A stretch of DNA of 64,000 bases from Candidatus Anammoximicrobium sp. Its GTDB lineage: Bacteria; Planctomycetota; Planctomycetia; Pirellulales; Pirellulaceae. Both the position numbers and the translations under genes were made by a program. The notes under the pieces were generated by a model. That model saw only the letters and a list, made by a program, of their open reading frames with translations. It made no database searches and had not been told where the DNA came from. The stretch is taken from NCBI GenBank assembly GCA_012515235.1, contig JAAYYU010000337.1:1-64000 (forward strand), in the 5' to 3' direction. Positions within the stretch are counted from its first letter, which is position 1. Each line of letters begins with the position of its first letter. Below are positions 40,919 to 49,951 of the stretch, piece by piece.

Positions 40919-41037
40919 CGCGTTACTCCCGTCCAGACCAAATTGCCGTCCGCATTTCGCCAGCGCCACGTTTGCTACAATATCCGACAGCTACGCCGCG
41001 CTCAACGCCCACCTGACACGTCCGAGGAGGATTCTCA

Positions 41038-41279
41038 TGCGCCCGACCCTTCGCTTTCTGAGCGACAAACTAATCAAGCGGGTGCTGCAGTCCGCTCCGC
41101 CAACGCTTCCGCAGCAGGAAAAGAACTCACCAACCGGATGGAGTTCGAGGCGCGCCGGTACGGACAGGAACATCTTTCGCCCCGTGAAACGCCCCCAGAG
41201 CGGACGAGCCGGCTTGACGGCGAGAAATCAGATGATAAGTTCCGGTCACACGTGCAGAGGTGCGGTGGTGCGTTGCTGA
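41038..41279 (+). pseudogene. Truncated N-terminal piece, possibly of an MttB-family methyltransferase
   Basis: An ATG with an excellent site (GAGGAGG six bases before) opens a frame starting MRPTLRFLSDKLIKRVL, which resembles the N-terminus of trimethylamine methyltransferase (MttB)-family proteins (L-x-FLS-x-x-I-x-x-I). After about 20 residues similarity is lost and the frame ends at 41279, while another frame continues into the DUF362 gene. The strong start followed by a meaningless chain suggests a gene whose body was deleted. The family call is from a short match and is weak; a real 80-residue protein cannot be excluded. Confidence 0.35.
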
Positions 41280-41299
41280 GAATCCGGCAGTCTCCAGAA

Positions 41300-42532
41300 A
41301 TGCTTGCCCACAATCCCCTCGTCAGTTCGCGGACGAATCCGCCGGTGCAGGTGACGCACGGCAACGGGCCGTACGTCAACACGCGCCGGGCCCTGGAATC
41401 CGTTGATCTCTCGCCAGTCCGTGGGAAACGGGTGCTGCTGAAGCCGAACGTGGGCCGAGTGGCGACTGCGGGCTCCGGGATCGTCACGCACCCGGAGGTA
41501 GTCGCGGCCGCGATCGACGCCTTTCGAGAAGCCGGGGCGGAGGTGGCCGTGGGCGAGAGCCCGATCGCGGGCGTCCGCGTCCCGGAGGCCTTTGCAGCGT
41601 CTGGAATGGCGGCCATCGCGGCCCCACGCAATTGTCCCTTGATCGACATGGACCGCCGTCGTTTTGTGCCTGTACCCGTACCGGACGGGCTTGTCATCCA
41701 GGCATTGAAGGTCTGCCCGGAGGTCCTGGAATTCGACTTCCTGGTATCCGTGCCGGTGATGAAGATGCACATGCACACGGGCGTGTCGCTGTCTGTAAAG
41801 AACATGAAAGGCTGCCTTTGGCGGCGGAGCAAAGTCGAGTTTCACATGCTGCCGCCGGCCGCGGGCAGCCGGCACAAGCCCATCGACCTGGCCATCGCGG
41901 ACATGGCCTCCGTGCTCCGGCCTCACCTGGCCATCGTCGACGGCACGGTGGGCATGGAGGGCCTGGGTCCGAGCGCGGGCCAGCCGAAGCCGCTGGACGC
42001 GGTGGTGGTCAGCGCCGATGCCTTCGCCGCCGACGCCGTGGCTTGTGCACTGATGGGGACGGCGGCGGAACAGATCCCGCATTTGAGCCTCGGCGCCGAG
42101 CGCGGCCACGGGGTCGTCGATCTGCAGCGACTGTGCGTGACGTCGGAGCATTGGCGCGACTGGATTTCGCCCTTCGCCCAGCCGCCGGAAAACCTGACGA
42201 TCGAGTTTCCCAACATCACCGTCCACGACCAGCAATCGTGCAGCGCCTGCCAGTCCACGCTACTGCTGTTTCTGACTCGCTACAAGGACCGCCTGTTCGA
42301 TTACTTCCCCGCCGAAACCACGGTGCAGATCGCCATTGGCAAAGGTTGCGGGGAAATGCCGCAGGGCTCGCTCTTGATCGGCAATTGCACCGCGCACCAG
42401 CGGGACAAGGGCATCTTTGTCCCCGGCTGCCCGCCCGTCGGCAGTCAGATCCTGGCCGCCCTCGCTGGCCAACGCTCGGCAACGTCACCACGCTGTTCGT
42501 CAACGCAGGACGATGTTCCAGACCAGCCATGA
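41300..42532 (+). CDS. DUF362 domain protein
   Basis: 410 residues. VLLKPNVG near residue 50 and LVSVPVMKMHMHTGVSLSVKNMKGCLW around 150 are the DUF362 signatures. The C-terminal part has SCSACQST and GNCTAHQRDKGIFVPGCPP, Cys-containing stretches that may bind an iron-sulfur cluster. The biochemical role of DUF362 is not established; it often occurs with corrinoid or redox proteins. The start is uncertain: ATG 41300 has no ribosome site, and the frame is open upstream (an ATG at 41138 and others), so the protein may be longer or fused to the remnant described at 41038. Convergent with the NUDIX gene. Confidence 0.75.
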   Translation: MLAHNPLVSSRTNPPVQVTHGNGPYVNTRRALESVDLSPVRGKRVLLKPNVGRVATAGSGIVTHPEVVAAAIDAFREAGAEVAVGESPIAGVRVPEAFAASGMAAIAAPRNCPLIDMDRRRFVPVPVPDGLVIQALKVCPEVLEFDFLVSVPVMKMHMHTGVSLSVKNMKGCLWRRSKVEFHMLPPAAGSRHKPIDLAIADMASVLRPHLAIVDGTVGMEGLGPSAGQPKPLDAVVVSADAFAADAVACALMGTAAEQIPHLSLGAERGHGVVDLQRLCVTSEHWRDWISPFAQPPENLTIEFPNITVHDQQSCSACQSTLLLFLTRYKDRLFDYFPAETTVQIAIGKGCGEMPQGSLLIGNCTAHQRDKGIFVPGCPPVGSQILAALAGQRSATSPRCSSTQDDVPDQP

Positions 42533-42556
42533 CTCCCCTGGAAGACGGCCGCTTCG

Positions 42557-42724
42557 CCACCACGCTGGCAAGCAGCGTGGTGGCCGAACGCGACGCGGGG
42601 CGGGGCGACCTCTGGTCTTGAACATGGCTCCACGCTGGCAAGCACCGTGGTGGCCGAACGCGGCGCGGGGCGGGGCGACGCCTGGTCTTGAACATGGCAC
42701 CACGCTGGCAAGCAGCGTGGTGGC
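42557..42724. repeat. Tandem 70-bp repeat with hairpin cores (locus 2)
   Basis: Three cores at 42560-42580, 42630-42650 and 42700-42720 give a 70-bp period. Each is CCACGCTG, a 5-base loop GCAAG, then CAGCGTGG (the middle copy has CACCGTGG). Spacers share GGTCTTGAACATGGC before the core and TGGCCGAACGCG after it. It lies between the converging ends of the DUF362 and NUDIX genes, 18 bases from the NUDIX stop. Confidence 0.9.
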
Positions 42725-42738
42725 CTACCTGCTACCTG

Positions 42739-43392
42739 CTAGATTGATTCGTTCAAAGAGCCCCCGATTACGTCCAGTAGGGCGCCCAAGATCAGCGCCG
42801 TCGCGCCCCAGATGTGCCGGCCTTGGAACGTGATGCACGGCGCTCGGAACGACAGACTGCCTCGGGTAATCGTGCAAGTCTCGTAGTTTCGCTCGTTCAT
42901 CAAATGCGGCAGGGGCACTTCCAGTAATTCGGCGACCTCGCGGGCATCCGGGCAAAACTTCGGCCGCTGCGGCGTTACGGCCACCAGCGGATGGACCAAG
43001 AAGTTGCTGGGGTAGACGAACAACGGCGGCAAGGCTCCGAGGACCGTGACTTCGTTCGGGGCGACGCCCAATTCCTCGTGCAACTCGCGCAAGGCGCACG
43101 CTTCCGCCGTTTCGCCCGGTTCCGCCCCGCCGCCGGGCAAACTGATTTGTCCCGCGTGATAGATCATGGACATCGGCCGCAGAATCAGCGGAAGATGCCA
43201 TTGCCCGCCCGCCAAATAGAACAGCGCGGTCACCGCCGCCGGTTTCGCATCCGCCCCCGCCGGCCCGCGGTGCCGGCCGAAGCTCAACTCCGGGGCAAAC
43301 CGCCGATAGCACGAGGCGGGCCAAGCATCGGCGGCAAGCCGCCCCCGCCATGCTTCCGTCATTCGAGCGAATTCTTCCTTGGCTTTTGCCAT
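42739..43392 (-). CDS. NUDIX hydrolase, CoA pyrophosphatase-like
   Basis: 217 residues. The NUDIX box GGGAEPGETAEACALRELHE followed by ELGV is complete, with the Mg-binding REL-EE core. Just before it, YHAGQISLPGG matches the CoA pyrophosphatase (NudL/PCD1) signature that precedes the box in that subgroup, so hydrolysis of CoA or its derivatives is likely. No signal peptide; cytoplasmic. ATG 43392 was chosen; ATG 43410 and an extension to 43473 are possible but have no ribosome site and overlap a pseudogene on the other strand. The gene converges with DUF362 across the repeat block. Confidence 0.82.
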   Translation of the reverse strand: MAKAKEEFARMTEAWRGRLAADAWPASCYRRFAPELSFGRHRGPAGADAKPAAVTALFYLAGGQWHLPLILRPMSMIYHAGQISLPGGGAEPGETAEACALRELHEELGVAPNEVTVLGALPPLFVYPSNFLVHPLVAVTPQRPKFCPDAREVAELLEVPLPHLMNERNYETCTITRGSLSFRAPCITFQGRHIWGATALILGALLDVIGGSLNESI

Positions 43393-43463
43393 CGGTCCAT
43401 CACCGGTCATCGGGCACTTGGTTCTGTTGCAAGGCGTACCACAATCCGTCGGCCGAAGCAACG

Positions 43464-43904
43464 CTACAGACACCCCAAACCGGATCGTGGCGCTGCTGGA
43501 GATCGTCTCGCCGAGGGATCAGGATCGGAAACTCTCCCTGGCTCCGTTTGTGGACCTGGCGACATCGGCGTTGCGGAAAGGCCACCCGTTGCTGATTGCC
43601 GTCGTATTTCCGCCGGGGCCGCACGATCGTCAGGAGATCCCCGGCGCGGTCTGGGCTGAGTTCGACGGGATCGAAGCGGCGCAGTACCGTCAGTCGTGCG
43701 AGAAGCCCCTGACCCTGGTAGCCTACGCGACCAAGCCTGCCCCTGAGCGCTTACGTGCCGCCGATCGCCGTGCGAGCCACGCTGCCGAACATGCCGCTGT
43801 TCCTTATCGCCACCTGGGTATGTCGACGTCCCGCTGGAAGACCCTGCGTGCAAGCTTGGCGCGACGTTCCGGACCGCTGGCGCCGAGTGATCGAGGCGGA
43901 TTGA
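43464..43904 (+). pseudogene. Decayed DUF4058 gene
   Basis: The frame reads NRIVALLEIVSPRDQDRK, then FVDLATSALRKG-HPLLIAVVFPPGPHD and KPLTLVAYATKPAPE, the body of DUF4058. At about 43745 similarity moves to the +1-shifted frame (SAYVPPIAVRATLPNMPLFL), another indel follows around YVDVPLED, and WRDVPDRWRRVIEAD then reaches TGA 43902-43904. The N-terminal half of the family is missing. At least two frameshifts plus a 5' truncation show a dead gene. DUF4058 function is unknown. Confidence 0.7.
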
Positions 43905-43929
43905 CGGGTCGCTCCCCGCAGGATAAACT

Positions 43930-44197
43930 CCAAGGCAAGGAACGGGAAATCTTCGCCGGTCGCGATTCCAAGCTGGCCGAAATTCGCAAACGCCGCCGCT
44001 GCCAACGCCAAGCCTGCCACGGCAACCGCCAAGCCGCTTCGACGACCACTCCCTCTCGCCGTCCCATCGACTTCGTCGCCCTGCGGGCCCTGATCGCAAT
44101 CGCCAGCGGGCGGGAACTGCTCGGCTTGCGCCACCCTCGTTCTGGCCAGCGATTGCCTGCAGGCCGGCTGCGTCCCCCATGATTGCCTGTCGCTGTA
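43930..44197 (+). pseudogene. Possible remnant of a CHC2 zinc-finger type gene
   Basis: One frame reads REIFAGRDSKLAEIRKRRR and later PIDFVALRALIAIASGRELLGL, which recalls the start of planctomycete CHC2 zinc-finger (primase-like) proteins, where FDFxxLR...VLxLLG is followed by a Cys-Pro-x-His site. A neighbouring frame has GCVPHDCL in about the right place. No ribosome site, and the frame is broken. The call is weak. Confidence 0.25.
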
Positions 44198-44240
44198 GGA
44201 CGAAGCCGACGAGTTACGTGAGGCGTTGCCGAGTTGACCG

Positions 44241-44350
44241 CCTGTTGAAGAAGGCGACAGGCACCTCGCGGTAGTCGCTCTTCGTTCCGTCTTTTTTCAC
44301 GCAGCTCGGAGCCCATGCAGTTCGGAGCAAGCCTTCCCTTTTTCAACGGG
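44241..44350. repeat. Short inverted-end element, copy 1
   Basis: 110 bp beginning CCTGTTGAAGAAGG and ending CCCTTTTTCAACGGG, whose ends are imperfect inverted repeats. Inside are GACAGGCACCTCGCGGTAGT and CTCGGAGCCC. A related copy lies at 47510-47601. Together they bracket the GH32-like gene. It resembles a non-autonomous mobile element common in planctomycetes (from memory). Confidence 0.7.
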
Positions 44351-44411
44351 CGGCCAGGTCCGCAGGCCTCGAAATGCTCCGCACCAGCCGTGTGGCGGGC
44401 TTCCGCCTTCG

Positions 44412-47387
44412 CTACGCTTTTTCGAGCGGGCGCACGTCAATCTGTTCGAACACGACTTCGCCGCCCTGGGCGAAGAAGAACAGGCGCTGGCCTCCCGGAT
44501 CGGCGCGGCGGGCAATGAACGTGCGCCGGTTGCCGATGCACACGTCCAAGATGCGGTCCTTAATGAGGATGTCGAGGGTGAACGGTTCGTCCAGCCCCTC
44601 GACGGGCGGCAGCGCCCCAAGATCGCTTGCCATCACGGTGACGACTGGCTGCTTTTGTCCCAAGCCGCCCTCGTGGGGATGGGCGAACTGCACGTGGTTT
44701 GCGGCCGGGCGGAAGGCCAGTTCGCTGCCGGCTTGGTAGTCGCCGGCGCCACACAGGCAGACTCCGAACGCCTCGACGCCCCGCCCTGGCCGGACCGTGA
44801 AGCGGATGCGGCTGTCGTGGGGCACTTTATCCACGGCCGCGTACGCCAGCTTCTGACCGGCGCAAACGCGGAGCGCTGCAAAATCGCCCCGCACGTCGCC
44901 GCGCCGGGCCGCCATCTTCAGCGTCAGGGGGGGGCCGCAGGCGGGCATCATTTCCGGCACGAACTTCAGCCCGAGATCTCCGTTGGGCGACTGCACCAGT
45001 TCGCGGACGACGATGTTCCCGCCCCAGCCGGGAAACGCGACCCAACCCGCGGCCAGTGCCCGGTGGTCCTTGAACTCGTGCATCTTGGTGTAAAACAGGC
45101 CGTCGAAGGTGTTCTTTGGGATCTCGTTCCACGGTCCCCACGGTTGCCGCGACTTGTAGATCCGGCTGGAGCCGGTTGTGAAGTAGTGCCAGCCGTTCCA
45201 GGCGAGCGTGTCGGGGCAGATGCGGCTGAGGTTGTCGCGCTGGGCCGTCTTGCGGAACTCGCTGTCCGGGACCTCGGTCCATCGCTCCAGGTCGCCGGAC
45301 TGGTAGTGCGTCCGGCCTCCCTCGGCGATCAAGTGGAATGTCCGCGTCTGGGGCACGTAGAAGATGTCGCTGTCGAAACCGGGCAACACCGGCTTGAAGT
45401 CCTTCGTGAAGTGAATCCCGTCGGCGCTGACCGAGCGAAACAGCCAGGCTCCGCGCTGCGGCTTGTCGACGAACTGAATCCGGCTGCCGCAATCGGTGTA
45501 GAACGCATACCACTTCTGATCGTTCTCGTTGTAGATCACATTCCCCGTGCCCATGGCGCATTCCCATTGCCGGTCGAGGGGAACCGCCAGCGGATGATGC
45601 GTCCAGTGCTTCAAATCGGTCGACGAGAAGTGACCGTACTGATGTGCGCCCAGGCCCCATTTGGCGCCGTGGTGCTGCCGGTCGTACAGATAGAACACAT
45701 GGAACTCCCCGTCCTTGCAGGTCACCATGCAGTCGCCGGCGTACGCCTTGCCGCGGGGCTTCCAGTATTGCAGGCTATGGGACGGGGGGCCGAGAATCTC
45801 CAAGTCGCGCCGGGCGACGTGTTCCGCGCCGCCGGACAGGGCCGCGATTTCTGTCGGCGTCAGGGCGCGGTCCCAGAGGGCCACGTGGTCGATCTGGCCC
45901 GCAAACGGGGTCTGCAGGCGGCCTTCGGCACGATGGCCCGTGCCGATCAGGAAGGGACTTTGGAAACGATCCAGCGCGCCGTGCGGCCAATCTTCGTCGA
46001 TCAACACGCCGTCGACGTACAGTTCGACGATTGTCTCTGCAAAGCGGACGATCACATCGTGCCAGCCGTCGCGCCCGACCCAGTCCAGCGGCGCGCTGAC
46101 CGGCAACACGCCGTCGTTGAAGTTCCCGCGTGCGCCGTGTGGCGTCTGGCCGCCCTGTGCCAACAGCGCCGCGCGGCGCCCCGTCTGTTTGCCGGGCGCG
46201 TTCTGCTCGCAGATCACCTGCGAGCCGTTCAGATGCTCGCGGCGCCAAACGGCCACGATCGTCAAGCTGTCGTCTCCTTCGGCCAGTACGGGTGGGCCCT
46301 GCAGAAACTGCCCCTGGCGAAAACAGATTGCGGGCAGTCCGCCGAGAGCGGCGTCCAGGCGTTGGGGCATCCGGTCGGCGACAACCTGGCTCACGTCGTG
46401 CAAGTGGCCCGAAAGATCGTTCCACAGCGCGATCTTGCCGCTCGTATCGGCTTTCGCCTGGGCGGCATCCAGGTGCAGCACCAGTCCCTGGGCCGCGTCA
46501 CTGGCGTCGGCCGCTTTGCGCGTCGGTCCCAGACGCCACTTGGCCTGCAACCTGCCCAGCGTTTGCCGGGTCTCCGCATCGGTCAGCGGCCGGTTGTAGA
46601 CGCGGATCTCGGCAATGTCTCCGTCCAGGAATTCGGCCAGGCCGGCCTTGGCGCCGACGTAGAAAGCATGGCCGCTGACCGACTGCCGGCCGACGTCGAT
46701 CGTTCGCTCCGCCTGGCCGTCGGCGTCGGTGACGACGACGCGCCCGTCGTCGTGTACGCGAACGGCCGAGCAGATCCACTGCCGCGCCGGATACTGGAGC
46801 AGATCGTGCGCATCGTTCGACTCGCCGTTGAATCCGTAGCTTCCCCGCGGAACTGCGCGCCGGTTTTCTTGGGCCGGCTCCTTCATCCCCTCCACGCGCT
46901 GCCAGAGCGGCGTCGTTTGCCAGCGATAGACCAATTCCTTTCCATCGGCAACGATCCAGTTCGCCAGCCGGTCCTGCGGCTCGGCGGACGCCAGCAGTCC
47001 GCCGAGCCATTGGCCGGACGGATCGCGCACCCGCACACAGAGCGACGCTTGTTTGCCGGACAAGCGGATCGGTTGCCGGGGGCTGGCGGTCAGATAGCCG
47101 CCCTGCAGCCACACGGCGCAGCCGTCGCCGCCGCGGGCCAGCGATGCCTCGCGCTCCGCGCCCGTCAGTCGCACCACCTGCACCTTGCCCACCGCCGCCA
47201 AGTCGTCGCTCCCGTCGGCCGGTCCCGCCAGGCGGTCCATCTGCCAGACCGCGACAGCGTCGTCGAAAGGAGCGCGGGCCTGACCCAAGGCGACCGTGGC
47301 AACCGCGGCGAGGGAGATCCCCGTGAGGAAGACCGTCACGAACGCGCGCCATCCCTTGGTCCTGCCGCAGAGACTCGTTTCGTACAT
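44412..47387 (-). CDS. Secreted GH32/GH43-like five-blade glycosidase with two LamG-type domains
   Basis: 991 residues. Signal peptide to about residue 34 (VALGQA). Two concanavalin/LamG-like domains follow: about 40-280 (ending EIRVYNRPLTDAETRQTLG) and about 300-510 (ending DHVALWDRALTPTEIAALSGG). The five-blade propeller begins GDCMVTCKDGEFHVFYLYD and includes QYGHFSSTDLKHWTHHPLAV, the GH32-type blade with the S-x-DL-x-HW signature. A C-terminal beta-sandwich ends the chain. It probably cleaves fructan-like or other furanoside/pyranoside glycans; the usual WMNDPNG motif is not present, so the family is tentative. Two ATGs lie at 47390 and 47387; GGGAG spacing favours 47387. The gene is bracketed by two related repeat elements. 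Confidence 0.75.
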   Translation of the reverse strand: MYETSLCGRTKGWRAFVTVFLTGISLAAVATVALGQARAPFDDAVAVWQMDRLAGPADGSDDLAAVGKVQVVRLTGAEREASLARGGDGCAVWLQGGYLTASPRQPIRLSGKQASLCVRVRDPSGQWLGGLLASAEPQDRLANWIVADGKELVYRWQTTPLWQRVEGMKEPAQENRRAVPRGSYGFNGESNDAHDLLQYPARQWICSAVRVHDDGRVVVTDADGQAERTIDVGRQSVSGHAFYVGAKAGLAEFLDGDIAEIRVYNRPLTDAETRQTLGRLQAKWRLGPTRKAADASDAAQGLVLHLDAAQAKADTSGKIALWNDLSGHLHDVSQVVADRMPQRLDAALGGLPAICFRQGQFLQGPPVLAEGDDSLTIVAVWRREHLNGSQVICEQNAPGKQTGRRAALLAQGGQTPHGARGNFNDGVLPVSAPLDWVGRDGWHDVIVRFAETIVELYVDGVLIDEDWPHGALDRFQSPFLIGTGHRAEGRLQTPFAGQIDHVALWDRALTPTEIAALSGGAEHVARRDLEILGPPSHSLQYWKPRGKAYAGDCMVTCKDGEFHVFYLYDRQHHGAKWGLGAHQYGHFSSTDLKHWTHHPLAVPLDRQWECAMGTGNVIYNENDQKWYAFYTDCGSRIQFVDKPQRGAWLFRSVSADGIHFTKDFKPVLPGFDSDIFYVPQTRTFHLIAEGGRTHYQSGDLERWTEVPDSEFRKTAQRDNLSRICPDTLAWNGWHYFTTGSSRIYKSRQPWGPWNEIPKNTFDGLFYTKMHEFKDHRALAAGWVAFPGWGGNIVVRELVQSPNGDLGLKFVPEMMPACGPPLTLKMAARRGDVRGDFAALRVCAGQKLAYAAVDKVPHDSRIRFTVRPGRGVEAFGVCLCGAGDYQAGSELAFRPAANHVQFAHPHEGGLGQKQPVVTVMASDLGALPPVEGLDEPFTLDILIKDRILDVCIGNRRTFIARRADPGGQRLFFFAQGGEVVFEQIDVRPLEKA

Positions 47388-47509
47388 CATCCGTCGCTCC
47401 CGCCCGTTGGGGCTCGTTGACCGCCGATCGCAAGGCCCGGTTTTCGAACGAAGGCCGGCACGTTCGCGGAGAATTGGCGCAGTTCCAATCAGCCGCTGGG
47501 CCCTTGCCG

Positions 47510-47601
47510 CCTGTTGAAAAAGAAGAACAGGCGTCTCGCGGTGGTCGTTCTTCCTGGGGTGTCTCCGGCGCAACTCGGAGCCCGTCCCCTTTGTCAACAG
47601 G
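47510..47601. repeat. Short inverted-end element, copy 2
   Basis: 92 bp beginning CCTGTTGAAAAAGAAG and ending CCCCTTTGTCAACAGG, with inverted ends of about 13 bases. It shares ACAGGCGTCTCGCGGTGGTC and CAACTCGGAGCCC with copy 1 at 44241-44350 in the same orientation, but has shed about 18 bp. It lies upstream of the GH32-like gene's start. Confidence 0.7.
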
Positions 47602-47801
47602 CTGTTCGTCCCCGGCTTTCCGAACCGGACACGAGCGCATTCCGGCCGAACACGGAACCGGCCTTGGTTCTTGGAACAGCGCTCAGCTGGTGAAAACCGA
47701 CGGGGCCGATTATAGTGGGTCGGCAAAGACTTGGCCACGCATGTTGAGAACCGTGCTCGCGACCTGGCAGCGGGCCGCAGCGTCAAACAGGAAAGGAATG
47801 G

Positions 47802-49814
47802 ATGATGTTCGTCAGAGGTCGATTATTTCGAGCGGCGACGCTGTTGTGGGTGGGAATGTTCTGGCTGGGAGGGTCGTCGGAGGCGGCGGAACGGGCGTGG
47901 GACGCGTTCCCGGTCAGCGACCTTGTCCGCGTGTTCGAGGATGGCTACGCAGCGCCTACCGAACGTCCGTCCGAAATCTGCGTCGGCGGGCTGGGCAACG
48001 AGACCGTGTCGGCTCAATTCGTGATCCAGGCCCACACGGAGGTCAAGGATCTAACGGTGGCGGTCAGTCCGCTGAAAGCGGTCGCCGGGTCCGCGGTGAT
48101 TCCGGCGGACAACGTCCATTGGAACTTCGTGGGGAGCATCTTCATTGCCGAGAACACGCGGAAACAACTCGCGAGCGATCTGCTCCGGGCAGCCCCGGCG
48201 TGGTTTCCGGACTACCTGGCCGAAGACCGCCAGTGCTCCGTCGCCGGGGGCGGTTGGAAGGCGGTCTACCTGACCGTGTCGATTCCGCGGGACGCGGAGC
48301 CAGGCGAGTATCGAGCCGAGGTGACGGTGGCGGCCGGCGACGCAAGCGTTGTGCTGCCGCTTCGGTTGACTGTCTCGCCGCTGGTCCTGCCGGACGACCG
48401 GCATCTGCTGGTCACGGAATGGTATTCCACAAGCCGCTTCAAGCAGCATCACGGGATCGAATCGGCGGACTCCGAGCCGTTTTGGGAAATGTTGCGCGTC
48501 TATGCCCAGAACATGGCCGAGCACCGGCAGAATGTCTTTCAAGTAAGCATGGAGTTGATCACGGCCAGCCGGAATGCCGATGGAAAACTGCGTTTTGATT
48601 TCTCCCAGTTCGACCGCTGGGCCGACGTCTTCTGGGCGACGGGGCGAATGGACCGGCTGGAGACCGGGTTCGTCGCGCGCTTTGGCGAAGGCGGTTGGTC
48701 CAGCCGCGAAGTCGTCCTGCGCGATTTCAGCGTGCGGGACGAGGCCGCCGGAAAGACGATCCGGATGCCGGGGGCGGAGTTCCTGCCGGTCTTCCTGCCC
48801 GCTTTGGTCGAGCACCTGCGCGAGAAAGGATGGCTGGACAAGACGCTGTTTCACATCGCGGACGAGCCGTCGAACCACAATCTGCTGCCTTGGCGCGAGG
48901 CTTCCGATTTCGTCCACCGTCACGCTTCTGAATTGCGCCGGATGGACGCCATCGAAACGCCGCACTGCACCGACCGGCTAGAGGTCTGGTGCCCCAAGCT
49001 CGACCATCTGGCCGCGTGGCAGGAAGCGTACGAAGACGCGCAGCGGCAGGGCAACGAAATGTGGTTCTACACCGTGGGGATCTTCCAGGGCGGAGCCGTC
49101 CCGAACAAGACCGTGGACGTGCCGCTGATCGAATCGCGGGTCATGCATTGGCTGAACTACCGGTACAGCCTCCGAGGCTACCTGCATTGGGGCTACAATG
49201 CCTGGACGGACGATCCGGTGAACGAGCCGGGCAAGCACCGGGGCGATGGCTGGCACGTGTATCCGAAGAAGGACGGGCTGCTGAATTCGCTGCGGTGGGA
49301 GCAGATGCGCAACGGAATCCAGGACTACGAATGTCTGTGGCTGCTGGAAGACAAGATCTCCCAGATCCGGGCAACGCTCAGCCCGCGCGTGGCCGAACTG
49401 ATCCAGCCCCAACGGCGGAGTGTGGAGATCGCTTCCCAGGTCGTGAGGACCTACAGCGACTATACACGGGACCCTGCCGTCCTGTACGCCGCCCGGCAGC
49501 AGGTCATCCAGGAAGCGATCGAGTTGGACAAGCCGCCGCGCGTGATCTTTCAAACCAATCCGCCGGAGCATACCGCCGTCGCCGGCGACTGGGCCGTCGA
49601 TGTCCACGGCTGGGCTGAGCCCGGCACGCAGATCAAGGTGAACGGCCAAGCGGCGACGGTGGAAGCTGACGGCCTGTTTCTGATCCAGACATCGCCTTCG
49701 CGCAAAGGCACGTTGACGCTGGAAGCCGCCGGCGAGCAAGGCCGCAAGACGCTCGTTCGCCGCTTTCAGATCTTGCCGGATCGACACGCAGCGGCCGCCG
49801 CGCCGGCGCCGTGA
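47802..49814 (+). CDS. Secreted DUF4091 protein (glycosidase-like)
   Basis: 670 residues. Signal peptide to about residue 28 (GGSSEA). An N-terminal beta-sandwich (to about 205) is followed by a TIM-barrel-like region. Near residue 460 come YLHWGYNAWTDDPVNEP and, after GWHVYPKKDG, SLRWEQMRNGIQDYE, the DUF4091 signature. The C-terminal 90 residues form a small beta module (GWAEPGTQIKVNGQ). DUF4091 is found with glycan-degradation genes and is structurally glycosidase-like, but its reaction is unknown. AGGAAAGGAA precedes the ATG. Divergent from the GH32-like gene with about 410 bp between starts; a sugar isomerase follows. Confidence 0.82.
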   Translation: MMFVRGRLFRAATLLWVGMFWLGGSSEAAERAWDAFPVSDLVRVFEDGYAAPTERPSEICVGGLGNETVSAQFVIQAHTEVKDLTVAVSPLKAVAGSAVIPADNVHWNFVGSIFIAENTRKQLASDLLRAAPAWFPDYLAEDRQCSVAGGGWKAVYLTVSIPRDAEPGEYRAEVTVAAGDASVVLPLRLTVSPLVLPDDRHLLVTEWYSTSRFKQHHGIESADSEPFWEMLRVYAQNMAEHRQNVFQVSMELITASRNADGKLRFDFSQFDRWADVFWATGRMDRLETGFVARFGEGGWSSREVVLRDFSVRDEAAGKTIRMPGAEFLPVFLPALVEHLREKGWLDKTLFHIADEPSNHNLLPWREASDFVHRHASELRRMDAIETPHCTDRLEVWCPKLDHLAAWQEAYEDAQRQGNEMWFYTVGIFQGGAVPNKTVDVPLIESRVMHWLNYRYSLRGYLHWGYNAWTDDPVNEPGKHRGDGWHVYPKKDGLLNSLRWEQMRNGIQDYECLWLLEDKISQIRATLSPRVAELIQPQRRSVEIASQVVRTYSDYTRDPAVLYAARQQVIQEAIELDKPPRVIFQTNPPEHTAVAGDWAVDVHGWAEPGTQIKVNGQAATVEADGLFLIQTSPSRKGTLTLEAAGEQGRKTLVRRFQILPDRHAAAAAPAP

Positions 49815-49951
49815 AGTTCGGCTTCGGCCAAGCCCGGCTGGGGTCGGCCGGCTGGCGGCAGCGTTGTCCGGACCGCCGCGCTACTCGCGCGGCGTGTGGG
49901 CCGGTTCCGTGCGGACTGCCGGCCGGCACGGCTGGCATTGCCTGCCGGATG

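Noticed and set aside
39794-41299. N-terminal extension of the DUF362 protein back to 39794
   Set aside because: Most of this frame is antisense to the oxidoreductase gene; only the last part upstream of 41300 could be real.
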